NCBI GenBank assembly: GCA_020060465.1
Contig: JAGVAD010000048.1
Span: forward strand, 45,093 to 109,092
Direction of reading: 5' to 3'
Length of the DNA stretch: 64,000 nucleotides
Source: Anaerolineales bacterium
GTDB taxonomy: Bacteria > Chloroflexota > Anaerolineae > Anaerolineales > UBA4823
The number at the start of each line of letters is the position of its first letter. The stretch's first letter is position 1. Of the stretch, positions 33,745-43,115 are shown in pieces. The notes beneath the pieces were generated by a model that saw nothing but the letters and a program-made list of their open reading frames with translations, had not been told where the DNA came from and did no database searches. Both the position numbers and the translations under genes were made by a program.

Positions 33745-33892
33745 GTATTTTGTCCCTCCATGTCTGCCAGACGCCTGCCAGACTCGATGACCGAGTCGCC
33801 GGCCGAATCGATATAGTCAGTTGCCCCAGAACCGCATCAGGGGTGGCGGCATAGCTGCCGGATTGCAGCCTCTCGAGTGCCTGCTCAGACAT
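33741..33892 (-). pseudogene. Possible frameshifted small gene between acyl-CoA dehydrogenase and MDR genes
   Basis: From ATG 33892 the first ~24 codons (MSEQALERLQSGSYAATPDAV) read well. A change to the -1/+1 frame near the GGGG run continues as DYIDSAGDSVIESGRRLADM and ends in a TGA that overlaps the MDR ATG (ACATGA). The two halves join to a ~50-aa peptide with an ordinary composition and a translational-coupling stop. It could be a real short gene with a frameshift, or chance. No recognised family. Confidence 0.25.
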
Positions 33893-33902
33893 TGGGCGAT
33901 AG

Positions 33903-35075
33903 TTATCTCAGACCTAACTCCAGCCTGGAAATCACGAGGCGTTGTATTTCGCTGGTGCCCTCATAAATGCGCGTGATGCGCGCATCCCGGTAATAGCGCT
34001 CAACGGGAAGTTCTTTACTGTAGCCCATGCCGCCATGAATCTGCACCGCGGCATCGGTCACAAAACAAGCCATCTCCGAAGCATACAACTTGGCAATGGA
34101 CGCTTCCAGGGTAAAGCGTTCGCCGGTTTTCTTAGAACGTTCTTTAGCCAGTGCAGCGTGATAGACCAACAGGCGGCTGGCTTCGATCTGCGTTTTCATA
34201 TCGGCAAGCTGAAAGGCAATCCCCTGGAACTGGCCGATCTTCTGACCGAAAGCTTCACGTTGGCGGGCATATTCCAGGCTGGCCGCGTAAGCCGCCTCTG
34301 CAATCCCCAGCGCTTGCGCGCCGATGCCAATACGTCCTGCATCCAGCACCGTCATGGCAATCTTGAAACCTTCTCCTTCTTCGCCAAGTCGGTCCTCAAC
34401 ACCGGCGCGGTAATCTTCGAATACGATCTCGCTGGTGGCCGAGGCGCGGATGCCCAATTTTGGTTCTTTCTTACTGCGGATGAAACCGGGTTTCCTGGCG
34501 TCAATCAAAAAAGCGGTGATACCTCGATGGCCTTTTTCTGGGTCCGTCATAGTGAACAACACGACATAATCCGCCACGGGGCCGCTGGTCACCCAGGATT
34601 TCCGTCCATTGATGATATACTCATCGCCCTTGCGCACCGCCCGGCTGCGCATCGTCCCGGCGTCCGAGCCGGACATTGGTTCAGTGAGTGAATAAGCTCC
34701 AATGGCCTGCCCAGAAGCCACCGGAAAGAGGTATTTTTGCTTTTGTTCTTCGGTACCGAATTTCAATAAACCATAAGCATACAGCGAATTATTCACCGAC
34801 ATGATTGTGCCGTGAGAAGCGTCGGCTTTGCAGATTTCTTCCAGGGCCAGCACATAAGCCAAAGTATCCATGCCGGCGCCGCCGTATTCCTCCGGCACCT
34901 CAATACCCATGAAACCCATCTCGCCCATCTTGCGGATGGTCTTGTACGGAAATTCGCCGCTTTCGTCGAATTCCGCGGCGATGGGAGCGATTTCTTTTTG
35001 AGCGAAATCGCGCGCTGTCTGTCGGATCATCTCGTGTTCTTGGGTCAGATAGGGAAAAAGCATGTCCTCACTCAT
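33903..35075 (-). CDS. Acyl-CoA dehydrogenase
   Basis: 390 aa, typical length. FAD-dependent alpha,beta-dehydrogenation of acyl-CoA. Motifs: IEVPEEYGGAGMDTLAYVLA, AYSLTEPMSGSDAGTM, NGRKSWVTSG, LDAGRIGIGAQALGIAEAAY, REAFGQKIGQFQ, VQIHGGMGYSKELPVERYYRD, and the catalytic Glu in RIYEGTSEIQR, as in short/medium-chain members. Start ATG 35075 with GGAGGAG. First gene of the operon that runs to 28056. Confidence 0.93.
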   Translation of the reverse strand: MSEDMLFPYLTQEHEMIRQTARDFAQKEIAPIAAEFDESGEFPYKTIRKMGEMGFMGIEVPEEYGGAGMDTLAYVLALEEICKADASHGTIMSVNNSLYAYGLLKFGTEEQKQKYLFPVASGQAIGAYSLTEPMSGSDAGTMRSRAVRKGDEYIINGRKSWVTSGPVADYVVLFTMTDPEKGHRGITAFLIDARKPGFIRSKKEPKLGIRASATSEIVFEDYRAGVEDRLGEEGEGFKIAMTVLDAGRIGIGAQALGIAEAAYAASLEYARQREAFGQKIGQFQGIAFQLADMKTQIEASRLLVYHAALAKERSKKTGERFTLEASIAKLYASEMACFVTDAAVQIHGGMGYSKELPVERYYRDARITRIYEGTSEIQRLVISRLELGLR

Positions 35076-35160
35076 GGTCTCCTCCGGTTTGATGACTCGC
35101 CTGATGATTTATGTCCAGTATAACGCAACCCAAGTTTCGCCACAATAGAACAAAATCCAT

Positions 35161-35166
35161 TATACT
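35161..35166 (+). promoter_or_regulatory. -10 box TATACT with leaderless start of AlkD-like gene
   Basis: TATACT ends exactly 7 nt before ATG 35174, so transcription would start at about 35173. No Shine-Dalgarno. The -35 match is weak. Confidence 0.55.
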
Positions 35167-35173
35167 CAAGCGT

Positions 35174-35851
35174 ATGTCAGAATCAGTCTCTGCAGTCCTT
35201 GAACAATTGAAATCTATGGCTAACCCGGATAACGTGGCTGGTATGGCGCGTTTTGGCATTAACCCCCGTCAGACGTTGGGCATCTCCATCTATGACCTGC
35301 GCAAGATCGCTAAAAAGATCGGCGTTGACCACAACCTGGCTTTGGAGTTGTGGGATAGCGGCTATCACGAAGCCCGTATTCTGGCTTCCTATATCGCCGA
35401 TCCTCAAAAAGTCACCGAGGATTTGATGGAAACATGGGTTGCCGATTTCGATTCTTGGGATACCTGTGATCAGGTATGTGGGTTATTCGGCTCAACCCCC
35501 TGTGCCTATTCAAAAGCGATCCAATGGGCTGAGCGGTCGGAGGAATTTGTCAAACGCGCTGCTTTCGCCCTGATGGCCGAATTGGCGTGGCATGACAAAT
35601 CAGCCTCGGATGAGCAACTGGAGCAATTTTTTCCGGTAATTGCGCGCCATGCAACCGATGAACGCAACTTTGTGAAGAAGGCGGTGAATTGGGCATTGCG
35701 CAACATTGGAAAGCGCAACCAACGCTTGAATCGCCTGGCTATCGAAACCGCCGAAGCCATCCAGAAAATCCCCTCGAAATCCGCCCGTTGGATCGCCTCG
35801 GACGCGCTGCGTGAGTTGAAGAGCGAGAAGGTGCAAAATCGTTTGAGGTAA
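35174..35851 (+). CDS. DNA alkylation repair protein (AlkD/HEAT-like)
   Basis: 225 aa. FGINPRQTLGISIYDLRKIAKKIG, LWDSGYHEARILASYIADP, DFDSWDTCDQVCG, RAAFALMAELAWHDK, RHATDERNFVKKAVNWALRNIGKRN are conserved blocks of the AlkD-like HEAT-repeat family. The WDxCD motif contains the catalytic Asp of AlkD-type glycosylases (Asp in DSWDTCD). It excises N3- and N7-alkylated purines in studied members. It is followed by an alpha/beta hydrolase 1 bp away, and likely co-transcribed. Confidence 0.88.
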   Translation: MSESVSAVLEQLKSMANPDNVAGMARFGINPRQTLGISIYDLRKIAKKIGVDHNLALELWDSGYHEARILASYIADPQKVTEDLMETWVADFDSWDTCDQVCGLFGSTPCAYSKAIQWAERSEEFVKRAAFALMAELAWHDKSASDEQLEQFFPVIARHATDERNFVKKAVNWALRNIGKRNQRLNRLAIETAEAIQKIPSKSARWIASDALRELKSEKVQNRLR

Positions 35852-35852
35852 G

Positions 35853-36734
35853 ATGAACTCTTCTTATTTGTTGATTAATGGCATCCGAATTCATTATCTT
35901 CGTTGGGGCAACCACCAGGATGGTGCGCCAATCGTCTTTCATCATGGTCTCGCCTCCAACGCCCGTATCTGGGAATTGACCGCCCCCCTATTGGCGGAAA
36001 TGGGCTATGTCCTCTATGCGATAGACGCCCGCGGCCACGGTTTGAGCGATAAACCAGATGAAGGGTATGACATCGAAACCATCACCAGCGACTTAGCAGC
36101 TTTTATCAATACGTGTAACCTGGAACATCCATTGCTGGTAGGTCATTCATGGGGCGCATACATTTTGCTGAATTACGCCGCCCGATTCGCCGCCGGCGCC
36201 TATTCGCCGGGCGGCGTTGTCTTGGTGGATGGCGGCACCTCCCAGCTTTCAGATGCTTTGCCAAACTGGGAAGACGCCCGCCGCTTGCTGACGCCGCCCC
36301 CACTAGCCGGCATGCCTTTGAACGAGTTTTTATCACGCTTGCGTCAGTGGAATTCACATTGGAATCCATCTGATCAGGCCATTTCCATCATGCTGGCGAA
36401 TTTCGAAATCAGCGAAGAGGACCGAATTTACCCGCGGCTCAAATTGGAGCGTCACATGCAAATTGTACGTTCAATTTGGGATTTCCCCACCTTCGAGTAT
36501 TTCCCTAAAGTACGCTGCCCAGCGTTGGTTATCCCCGCTCGTCCGCCCCAACCGATGGCAGCTACTGATCAGGATTATCTTGCGGCAAAAGAGCGCGGCG
36601 TCGCGCAAGCTCAAGCAGTCATGCGTAATTTGACGGTGCAATGGATGGACGATACCATCCACGACATACCCCTGCAACGCCCCCACGAGCTGGCGAAAGC
36701 GATCGCTGATTTTGCTACCCGGTTGGGTGTGTAG
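35853..36734 (+). CDS. Alpha/beta hydrolase
   Basis: 293 aa. Alpha/beta-hydrolase features: oxyanion HHGLASNARIW, GHGLSDKP, nucleophile Ser in VGHSWGAY, acid in the strand around CPALVIPARPP, and catalytic His in DTIHDIPLQRPHELA. Cytoplasmic. No substrate clue; the context (AlkD-like, GNAT) suggests no pathway. Follows the AlkD-like gene by 1 bp. Confidence 0.88.
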   Translation: MNSSYLLINGIRIHYLRWGNHQDGAPIVFHHGLASNARIWELTAPLLAEMGYVLYAIDARGHGLSDKPDEGYDIETITSDLAAFINTCNLEHPLLVGHSWGAYILLNYAARFAAGAYSPGGVVLVDGGTSQLSDALPNWEDARRLLTPPPLAGMPLNEFLSRLRQWNSHWNPSDQAISIMLANFEISEEDRIYPRLKLERHMQIVRSIWDFPTFEYFPKVRCPALVIPARPPQPMAATDQDYLAAKERGVAQAQAVMRNLTVQWMDDTIHDIPLQRPHELAKAIADFATRLGV

Positions 36735-36737
36735 CCA

Positions 36738-37190
36738 GTGCAAACTTTTTCCCTTCGACCGGCAGCCGAGGTTGACGCGGCGACGATTAAACGATTGATT
36801 CATCAGGTGGGCATTAATCCACTCGGTCTGTACTGGCAAAACTTTATTCTCGCAGTGGATGAACAGGGTCGAATGATCGGCTGCGGACAGATCAAGAAGC
36901 ACTTCGATGGCTCTCACGAACTGGCTTCGATTGCAGTGACGCCAAACTGGCGTGGGCGTGGCGTTGCCAAAGCCATCATACAAGATTTGATAAGCAGGCA
37001 AAACGGTCTGTTGTATCTCACTTGCAGGTCGGGTTTGGTTCCCTTCTACCAAAAATTTGGATTTGAACCTGCGGAATATAAAGAACTGCCCCCTTATTTC
37101 CGGCGCATCTATCATCTCAAAGGTTTATTCGAACGATTGCGATTAATGCCCGCTGAGGGCATTGCCATCCTGGTCAAACGCGGCGCGTGA
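36738..37190 (+). CDS. GNAT family N-acetyltransferase
   Basis: 150 aa. GTG start at 36738, 3 bp after the upstream stop. SLRPAAEVDAATIKRLIHQVG is the GNAT N-terminus; the acetyl-CoA loop is in VTPNWRGRGVAKAIIQDLI and the C-terminal LTCRSGLVPFYQKFGFEPAEY is typical. Complete domain. Acceptor unknown. Same operon as the hydrolase and AlkD-like gene. Confidence 0.88.
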   Translation: MQTFSLRPAAEVDAATIKRLIHQVGINPLGLYWQNFILAVDEQGRMIGCGQIKKHFDGSHELASIAVTPNWRGRGVAKAIIQDLISRQNGLLYLTCRSGLVPFYQKFGFEPAEYKELPPYFRRIYHLKGLFERLRLMPAEGIAILVKRGA

Positions 37191-37210
37191 TCTTGTTCCA
37201 ATATTCATCT

Positions 37211-38875
37211 CTAATCCTGCACTTGGACTGCGGGCAGCTTACGTAAGCGGGCGCCCTCTTTAGGCGGCAGTAGACTCATCGCATATTCCGCCAACGCTGC
37301 GATGGTCAAACTGGGGTTGATGCCCGGATTGGCGGGCATAATCGAACCATCGACAACATACAACCCCGGATAATTATGCACCTGGCAATCCAAACCGATC
37401 ACCCCCTCCTGTGCATTCCTGCCAAATGGACAACCGCCCAGGATATGAGCCGTCATCGGGATATTCAACAGACTCTCGTTGATCGTCCCCGCAGCAATGC
37501 CATTGGTCTTTTCAGCAAACCGGCGAGAAACCTGATGTCCAATGGCGATTTTGCCAGGTATCCTGTGCTCAGGATCCGCCTCGGTGACCAAATTCTTTCG
37601 AAACAGGGTCCACAAACTGCGGGCGAACTTCATCTGTATTCGATTATCTTTCGTTTGCATCACGAGAAGGATGGTGGTGCGCTGCGCCCATCCGGGTAAA
37701 ACGTACGTCCTGAGGGAATCCACTGGTCTGCGAAGGATCATTCCGAAGGTGTGTAAAAACCGAGGGACGACGCTCCCCTCCGATTCTAGCAATGGGCCGG
37801 ATAAAAAGCGCATGAGAGAGGAACCGGCCGGATAGCGTACTGGCTCAATAGCTGTGATTTCGTCTGCATAAACAATTGAAGTGATGGCAATGCCTTCGGA
37901 ATAGTTAACTTTCCCATCTCGCGCGCAGGAGCCAAGCAAAGACTCACTGTTGGTGCGCACCATGCTGCCCAGTTTGGGGGATAGCTTCTTCAGAGAGCCC
38001 GTGGCATCGCGACAGCGAAACAATAGGCGTAAAGTGCCTAAGGAGCCCGCCGCAAAAATCACGCTGCGCGCTCGCACAGCGCGCTCCGGGCGGTAGAAAA
38101 TGGCTGTGGTAGAACGATAAATCACTTCATACCGCGCGCCGTCAGGTTGATCCCCAGATAGTGGGCGGACATCGCGCGCTTCGCTTTCAGCTAATATTTC
38201 TGCCCCCCATTTTTCGGCAAAATACAGATAATTTTTCACCAGTGTGTTTTTTGCGTTATAGCGGCAGCCCACCATACACGCCCCGCACTGAATGCAGCTC
38301 CTTCGGCTGGGACCTTCTCCTCCGAAATACGGATCGGGTACTTCTGCGCCTTCTTTACCAGGCTCACCGAAATACACGCCCACCGTCGTAGGACGAAAAG
38401 TCTGTTCGGTGCCCAATTCTGCTGCAATTTCCCGTAAGACATCATCGGAGGGCCACAAGCAAGGATTGGTAGTTACGCCTAACATGCGGCGAGCGGAGTC
38501 GTAATGGGGCGCGAGCAGGGTTTTCCAATCCGCAAGATCTTTCCAGGCCGGGTTTTCAAAAAGCTCATCGGCGGGCTGCATCAGCACGTTCGCATAACCC
38601 AGGCTGCCCCCGCCGACCCCAACGCCGTGCAATACAACCACATCTTTGAATGGACTGATTTGCAAAATGCCGAAACAACGGAAAGCCGGCAGCCAGAGAT
38701 AGCGAAAGATATTCCAGTTTGATTTGGCAAAATCCTCATCCCGGAAACGTTTCCCCTGCTCCACCACCAGAACTTTATATCCTTTTTCTGCCAAACGCAT
38801 TGCGGATACGCTGCCGCCAAAGCCAGATCCAATGATGACAAAATCATAATAAGGAGATTTCGCTTTAGCCTTCAT
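37211..38875 (-). CDS. GMC family oxidoreductase (cholesterol oxidase-like)
   Basis: 554 aa FAD flavoprotein. N-terminal FAD motif DFVIIGSGFGGSVSAMRLAEKG, then HGVGVGGGSLGYANVL, a cysteine block CIQCGACMVGCRYNAKNT (about residues 190-205), VIFAAGSLGTLRLL, and the C-terminal HILGGCPFGRNAQEGV and YVVDGSIMPANPGINPSLTI. The Cys block is frequent in the cholesterol-oxidase-like GMC subgroup, though the ligand it binds is not certain. GGAG precedes ATG 38875. Divergent from fadR, and a FadR operator lies in the shared 202-bp gap. Confidence 0.9.
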   Translation of the reverse strand: MKAKAKSPYYDFVIIGSGFGGSVSAMRLAEKGYKVLVVEQGKRFRDEDFAKSNWNIFRYLWLPAFRCFGILQISPFKDVVVLHGVGVGGGSLGYANVLMQPADELFENPAWKDLADWKTLLAPHYDSARRMLGVTTNPCLWPSDDVLREIAAELGTEQTFRPTTVGVYFGEPGKEGAEVPDPYFGGEGPSRRSCIQCGACMVGCRYNAKNTLVKNYLYFAEKWGAEILAESEARDVRPLSGDQPDGARYEVIYRSTTAIFYRPERAVRARSVIFAAGSLGTLRLLFRCRDATGSLKKLSPKLGSMVRTNSESLLGSCARDGKVNYSEGIAITSIVYADEITAIEPVRYPAGSSLMRFLSGPLLESEGSVVPRFLHTFGMILRRPVDSLRTYVLPGWAQRTTILLVMQTKDNRIQMKFARSLWTLFRKNLVTEADPEHRIPGKIAIGHQVSRRFAEKTNGIAAGTINESLLNIPMTAHILGGCPFGRNAQEGVIGLDCQVHNYPGLYVVDGSIMPANPGINPSLTIAALAEYAMSLLPPKEGARLRKLPAVQVQD

Positions 38876-39006
38876 GTGTAGTCTCCGCCAAACCCGCCCA
38901 TCACAAAACTCTATAAGATTGTACGCCTCGCGCCAGCATTCGAACGCTCAATTCTATTCCGTAACGTTTACCAACTTCGCATAACCCCGCTGAATTATAC
39001 TGGATA

Positions 39007-39035
39007 TTGACGTACTGCGTAATCAAGACTATACT
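39007..39035 (+). promoter_or_regulatory. Strong promoter of fadR operon
   Basis: TTGACG (39007-39012), exactly 17 nt, TATACT (39030-39035). Predicted start about 39042. The FadR operator begins 2 nt further on. Confidence 0.85.
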
Positions 39036-39043
39036 ATATTAAC

Positions 39044-39060
39044 AACTGGTCAGACCACTT
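39044..39060. promoter_or_regulatory. FadR operator (autoregulatory)
   Basis: AACTGGTCAGACCACTT matches the E. coli FadR core TGGTCnGACCA perfectly (CTGGTCAGACCA) and sits just after the predicted transcription start of fadR. Bound FadR would block initiation, and long-chain acyl-CoA would relieve it in the classical model. It also lies upstream of the divergent GMC oxidoreductase. Confidence 0.8.
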
Positions 39061-39077
39061 ACCTGGATAAACAAACA

Positions 39078-39833
39078 ATGAACTGGAATACGCTGCCGAA
39101 ACCTGCCGAATATGCCGAAAATCAAATCATGGATGCTATTCTGGAAGGGCGTTATCCCATCGGAGCAGCTTTGCCAGCAGAGCGCGAATTGGCTGCCCGC
39201 CTGGGCGTAACCCGGCCAACGTTGCGCGAAGCCTTACAACGGCTTGCGCGCGAAGGATGGCTTGAAATTCATCAGGGAAAGCCCACCCGAGTACGTAACT
39301 ACTGGTACGAGGGCAGTCTGGGAGTTTTGAGCGCCATTGCCCAACGACCGTGGGTGGCGCCTGATGACTTCATCGCCAATTTATTGGCGGTGCGAAAGGC
39401 ATTAGCGCCAGCCTACACCCGCCAGGCGGTGGAGAGGCAAGCATCGGCGGTGGTTGATTTGCTGGAACCCTATCTTTCCCTGCCCCAATCCAAAAAACCC
39501 GCGCCGGAGGACAGCGAGGCAGCTCTGAAGTATGCAGAGTTTGACTGGCAGGTGCATCACACCCTGACCATTCTATCGGGTAATCCCATCTATACATTGA
39601 TCTTCAATGGCTTTCGCGAGTTGTATCCTCCTATGGCCGCGCAGTATTTTCGTTCCACTACTGCCCGCGCCAGTTCTCGCTCGTTCTACGCCAGTCTTTC
39701 ATCCGCAGCGCAGGCTGCTAACCCCGATATTGCTGAAGCCGTTACGCGCAGAGCAATGACTGTCAGCATCTCTCTGTGGAGGGCGACAATGACCGAATTA
39801 CGTAACGCAAGCCACACTCCTAAGGAAGGATAA
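39078..39833 (+). CDS. fadR: FadR-type acyl-CoA-responsive GntR regulator
   Basis: 251 aa. The winged helix (about 10-72) has AERELAARLGVTRPTLREAL and WLEIHQGKPTRVRNYW, close to the E. coli FadR recognition region. The C-terminal domain (about 80-245) resembles FadR_C, with SGNPIYTLIFNGFRELY. Compared with E. coli, the DNA-contacting Arg of AERE and GVTR are kept; the contacting Thr46 and His65 appear replaced by Pro and Gln. By my hand alignment, the ligand-contact Ser219 and Trp223 are kept while Gly216 and Glu218 are not. Normal length. Autoregulation is inferred from the operator. It leads an operon with glycerol-related genes. Confidence 0.9.
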   Translation: MNWNTLPKPAEYAENQIMDAILEGRYPIGAALPAERELAARLGVTRPTLREALQRLAREGWLEIHQGKPTRVRNYWYEGSLGVLSAIAQRPWVAPDDFIANLLAVRKALAPAYTRQAVERQASAVVDLLEPYLSLPQSKKPAPEDSEAALKYAEFDWQVHHTLTILSGNPIYTLIFNGFRELYPPMAAQYFRSTTARASSRSFYASLSSAAQAANPDIAEAVTRRAMTVSISLWRATMTELRNASHTPKEG

Positions 39834-39834
39834 G

Positions 39835-41427
39835 ATGCGCCGTTGGAATGGTTGGGGAGATTTCAATACGGTCTATCCGCTACCTGACTCTGCAATTGAA
39901 TACCTGGCGCAGACAATTGGAGTGGGTTCGAAAATCTCCGATGCGCAATTGGAAGAGATACTGGCGCAACTCCCTGCCTCGCGCCTGTCGCCCATGCCAT
40001 TAATCAACCAGGAGGCGATAGAACGGGTATTTCACGCCCGCGGGCAGAGCTTGCCCGACTGGGTCGCCATGCGCTCAGGCAAAATTAACGCCTTCCCAGA
40101 TGGCGTAGCCTATCCCAATGACGAAGCAGATATTCGCAAATTGCTCGCTTTCGCCAGTAAAAACGAAATCCTTGTGATCCCCTATGGCGGCGGCACCAGC
40201 GTGGTCGGTCACATCAATCCATTGCCCTCCGTTGCGCCGACTTTGACCATAGACTTATCGCGTTTGAATCGATTGCTTGACCTGGATGAAACCAGCCGTC
40301 TGGCGACATTTGAAGCCGGCGTCAATGGCCCCCGTCTCGAGGCGCAACTGGCAGAGCATGGTTACACCTTAGGGCATTTTCCTCAATCCTTCGAACTTTC
40401 AACCCTGGGCGGCTGGATCGCAGCTCGCTCCAGCGGGCAGCAATCCTATTATTACGGGCGTATTGAGGATTTATTTGCTGGCGGTCATATTGAAACGCCT
40501 TGCGGAGCGCTCGATCTTCCTGCCCTGCCTGCCAGCGCAGCCGGGCCCGATTTACGCCAGGCGATTCTGGGGTCGGAAGGCCGGCTTGGTATTCTCACCC
40601 AGGCAACCGTGCGTATTCAACCGCGCCCGCCCATGGAAGCATTTTATGGCGTTTTCTTCCACGATTGGGAAGCCGGGGTCGAAGCGATGCGTCGCATCGC
40701 TCAAGAGCGCACGCCTATTTCCATGGCGCGCCTCTCGAATGCGCAGGAAACCGAAACCACTCTGGCGTTGTCCGGCAAAGAGGCGCTGGTTCAATGGGCA
40801 AACCGTGGACTTCGCCTGGTTAGATATGACGCCAAGCGTTGCCTCTTGATCTTCGGCGTCACCGGAACGCCGGCCGCCTGCGCGCAGGCCCGCCGACAAA
40901 CGCTGCAAATCGCCCACGCCCAAGGGGGTCTGTTCACCGGTCAAGTCATTGGCAAAATCTGGCGTAAATCGCGCTTCCTGACCCCCTACCTGCGGAACAC
41001 CCTCTGGGAGTTAGGCTACGCGGTGGATACCCTGGAAACAGCGCTGCCCTGGTCGAATATCCTGCGCGCAGCAGAAGAGATCCAGGCAGCTCTGAAGAAA
41101 GCCCTGGATTCATTCAACGAACGTTGTTTGGTCATGGCGCATCTATCGCATATTTACTCCGACGGAGCCAGCATCTATGTTACTTTCATCTTTCGCCGCA
41201 GCGAGGATCCAGAAGAAACGCTGGAACGCTGGAAAATGATGAAGTCCGCCGCCAGCCAGGCAATCATCCAACACCGCGGCACCATCAGCCATCAGCACGG
41301 CGTGGGTGTAGATCACGCCGCCTACCTGGAAGCGGAGAAAAGCGCTTTAGGCATCGCCTTGATCCGACAAATGGCGCACACTGTTGACCCCAAAGGTATC
41401 TTGAACCCTGGCAAACTTTTTTCATAG
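39835..41427 (+). CDS. FAD-binding oxidase, alkyl-DHAP synthase-like
   Basis: 530 aa, 1 bp after fadR. N-terminal RRWNGWGDF, FAD loop IPYGGGTSVVGHINP, HFPQSFELSTLGGWIAARSSGQ followed by YYYGRIEDL, and C-terminal SHQHGVGVDHAAYLEAEKSA and VDPKGILNPGKLF resemble alkyldihydroxyacetonephosphate synthase (AGPS), including the His-x-His catalytic segment. AGPS swaps the acyl group of acyl-DHAP for a fatty alcohol, making ether lipids. The context with glpD and a kinase supports glycerol-phosphate or ether-lipid chemistry. A D-lactate- or glycolate-oxidase-like enzyme is the alternative. Confidence 0.75.
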   Translation: MRRWNGWGDFNTVYPLPDSAIEYLAQTIGVGSKISDAQLEEILAQLPASRLSPMPLINQEAIERVFHARGQSLPDWVAMRSGKINAFPDGVAYPNDEADIRKLLAFASKNEILVIPYGGGTSVVGHINPLPSVAPTLTIDLSRLNRLLDLDETSRLATFEAGVNGPRLEAQLAEHGYTLGHFPQSFELSTLGGWIAARSSGQQSYYYGRIEDLFAGGHIETPCGALDLPALPASAAGPDLRQAILGSEGRLGILTQATVRIQPRPPMEAFYGVFFHDWEAGVEAMRRIAQERTPISMARLSNAQETETTLALSGKEALVQWANRGLRLVRYDAKRCLLIFGVTGTPAACAQARRQTLQIAHAQGGLFTGQVIGKIWRKSRFLTPYLRNTLWELGYAVDTLETALPWSNILRAAEEIQAALKKALDSFNERCLVMAHLSHIYSDGASIYVTFIFRRSEDPEETLERWKMMKSAASQAIIQHRGTISHQHGVGVDHAAYLEAEKSALGIALIRQMAHTVDPKGILNPGKLFS

Positions 41428-41479
41428 CTTCATCAACTGTTTCACAGATCGTTTTATAAACCCCGTTTCCGAGGCGGCT

Positions 41480-43078
41480 ATGTGGGAAAAGAACTATCGA
41501 GAGCAAATCTGGGCGCAATTCAGTCAAGAGTGGGACATCTTGATCATTGGAGGCGGTATCACCGGCGCTGGCATTTTGCGCGAAGCAACCCGCATGGGGT
41601 TGCGCGCCTTGCTTCTGGAAGCGCAAGATTTTGCCTCTGGCGCTTCCAGTCGTTCATCCAAGTTGGTGCATGGCGGCTTTCGTTATTTGAGAAATGGGCA
41701 GATCAGGCTCACTTATGAATCGGTGCGCGAGCGTGAACGTTTGCTAAAAGAGGGCCGCGGATTGGTGAACAAATTGGGCTTCTTGTTGGTAAATTTTCAC
41801 GGAGATGCGATACCCGCTTGGATTTTCGGCGCCGGATTAACGCTATACGATTTGCTTGCTTTTCAATGGGGGCATCGGCGTTACGACGCCTACGATATCC
41901 ATGACCTTTGCCCTTTATTGACAGAGGAAGAACTGATTGGCGGTTTCCGCTATTTTGACGCCCAGACAGACGACGCCCGTCTGACGCTTCGGTTGATCCA
42001 GGAGGCCGTTCGAGATGGTGGGGCAGCGATGAATTATACACGAATATCGCAATTTCTGACTACACGCAGCGGCGAGGTTCGCGGCGCGGCCGTTGAAGAT
42101 GTAACTCCGGAACATATTGGACGCAGCGCGGAAGTGAAAGCCAAAGTCGTAATCAATGCCTCCGGCGCCTGGGCGGATGATCTACGCGCCCATATTGGAT
42201 GTCGGCCGCGTTTACGACGGCTGCGCGGCAGCCATTTGATATTCCCCTCTACCAGATTGCCGCTGACTCGCTCGGTGAGCTTTCTGCACCCCAGCGATCA
42301 AAGGCCAGTTTTCGCTTTCCCCTGGGAGGGCGTAACTTTGCTTGGCACCACCGATGTAGATCTGGGTGAACCAATGCGCACAGATCCTGCCATCAGCCAG
42401 GCAGAGACGGAATACCTGTTGCAAGCTGTACAATACGCCTTTCCCTGCCAGGAGTTGAACTACCATGATATTCAAGCGACGTTTGCTGGCGTGCGACCAG
42501 TGGTGAATACCGGCAAATCCGATCCATCCAAAGAATCGCGTGAACATGTGCTATGGCATGAAAATGGCCTGCTGACGATCACCGGAGGGAAACTCACAAC
42601 ATTTCGCCTCATGGCGCGCGACGCACTGCATAGAGTGCGCCGGTATCTGCCCGAAACAAAGCCATCTACGCGTAACCATCGCGTCCTGGATGAACCGCCG
42701 GTGGATGTGTATCTGCCTGAGCATCTAACCCCAGTCGCAAGAGTACGGCTGCTCGGCCGCTATGGACGGGATGCGCTTGATTTATTGACCGCGGCCCAAC
42801 AGGATGAATTTACCTCCGTGGCGAATACGCCAGCTTTATGGGCTGAATTGCGTTGGGCGGCGCGCGCGGAAGCAGTGGTGCATTTGGACGATCTGCTCTT
42901 GCGACGAGTGCGTCTGGGGCTGTTGTTACCGCGCGGCGGCATGGATTGTATGGAAAGCATTCGCCGGGTTGTGCAGCCTGAACTGGGCTGGGACAACGCT
43001 CGTTGGGAAATCGAAGTAAAAACCTATGCAAATTTATGGAATCAGTGTTACTATATCAGTCCGTTAATTTCCTCTTAA
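41480..43078 (+). CDS. glpD: Glycerol-3-phosphate dehydrogenase, FAD-dependent
   Basis: 532 aa. Oxidises sn-glycerol-3-phosphate to DHAP, passing electrons to the quinone pool. FAD motif [83 protein letters not shown] and [10 protein letters not shown] all match GlpD. Monotopic membrane flavoprotein. ATG 41480 has GAGG upstream. 52 bp after the AGPS-like gene; part of the fadR operon. Confidence 0.95.
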   Translation: MWEKNYREQIWAQFSQEWDILIIGGGITGAGILREATRMGLRALLLEAQDFASGASSRSSKLVHGGFRYLRNGQIRLTYESVRERERLLKEGRGLVNKLGFLLVNFHGDAIPAWIFGAGLTLYDLLAFQWGHRRYDAYDIHDLCPLLTEEELIGGFRYFDAQTDDARLTLRLIQEAVRDGGAAMNYTRISQFLTTRSGEVRGAAVEDVTPEHIGRSAEVKAKVVINASGAWADDLRAHIGCRPRLRRLRGSHLIFPSTRLPLTRSVSFLHPSDQRPVFAFPWEGVTLLGTTDVDLGEPMRTDPAISQAETEYLLQAVQYAFPCQELNYHDIQATFAGVRPVVNTGKSDPSKESREHVLWHENGLLTITGGKLTTFRLMARDALHRVRRYLPETKPSTRNHRVLDEPPVDVYLPEHLTPVARVRLLGRYGRDALDLLTAAQQDEFTSVANTPALWAELRWAARAEAVVHLDDLLLRRVRLGLLLPRGGMDCMESIRRVVQPELGWDNARWEIEVKTYANLWNQCYYISPLISS

Positions 43079-43115
43079 TCAGACAATTTTGACAACAGAT
43101 CGTAAAAAAGGGGTT

